5,726 bases of DNA. Source: JBMYXZ01 sp049608925. Its GTDB lineage: Bacteria; Pseudomonadota; Alphaproteobacteria; JAGOMX01. The notes below the pieces were generated by a model that was not told where the DNA came from, ran no database searches, and saw only the letters and a list, made by a program, of their open reading frames with translations. The stretch is from assembly GCA_049608925.1 (NCBI GenBank), contig JBMYXZ010000089.1, positions 1-5,726 on the forward strand, in the 5' to 3' direction. Of the stretch, positions 5,724 through 5,726 are shown piece after piece. The translations under genes were made by a program, and so were the position numbers. Position 1 is the stretch's first letter; each line of letters opens with the position of its first letter.

Positions 5724-5726
5724 GCA

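Noticed and set aside
1..5726. CRISPR array, insertion sequence, tRNA or rRNA, toxin-antitoxin or phage-defence module
   Set aside because: There are no regularly spaced repeats, transposase-like ORFs, terminal repeats with target duplications, cloverleaf-like sequence or defence-type domains. Every sizeable ORF is accounted for by known families.

Overview
The window is ordinary bacterial chromosome with short intergenic spaces. It looks proteobacterial and most likely alphaproteobacterial. That lean rests on remembered family resemblance: the cytoplasmic-looking amidase with a 'DPGELFPW' block, the antiporter's 'FRHQIE/EYRHQIE...GLLLGLFFMTVGM' style, and a DUF924 gene. No rRNA, tRNA or other decisive taxonomic marker is present. 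Two runs of exactly ten Ns (222-231 and 3421-3430) show that this is a scaffolded draft, and both fall inside genes.

Layout, left to right. (1) Positions 1-1119, + strand: the 3' part of a TraB/GumN/PrgY (Tiki-like) family protein, open at the left edge and interrupted by the first N run. It is visibly more AT-rich than the rest of the window. (2) Positions 1141-4161, - strand: a compact three-gene cluster read right to left. It holds a KefB/KefC-type CPA2 cation:proton antiporter with an NAD-binding RCK domain (split on paper by the second N run), an Amidase_2 (AmpD/AmiD-like) N-acetylmuramoyl-L-alanine amidase, and a DUF924 protein. The junctions are a 3-base gap and an 11-base overlap, so the three are very likely co-transcribed and translationally linked. 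(3) Positions 4162-4389: a divergent intergenic region with a promoter for each side, a nested dyad upstream of the rightward promoter, and a leftward terminator-like hairpin. (4) Positions 4390-5586, + strand: kbl, encoding glycine C-acetyltransferase (2-amino-3-ketobutyrate CoA ligase). (5) Positions 5587-5726: a 3' region ending in a strong intrinsic terminator, so kbl appears to be transcribed alone, without the tdh gene that follows it in E. coli.

Functionally, kbl serves threonine catabolism and glycine supply. The minus-strand cluster combines ion/pH or electrophile-stress homeostasis with peptidoglycan fragment processing and a conserved protein of unknown role; a shared envelope-stress role is only inference. 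I did not find a convincing undescribed multi-gene system. The points most worth a second look are the AT-rich Tiki-like gene, the reading-frame evidence that the second N run hides an intact antiporter, the architecture of the 4162-4389 intergenic region, and a copied translation-start-like motif just after kbl.
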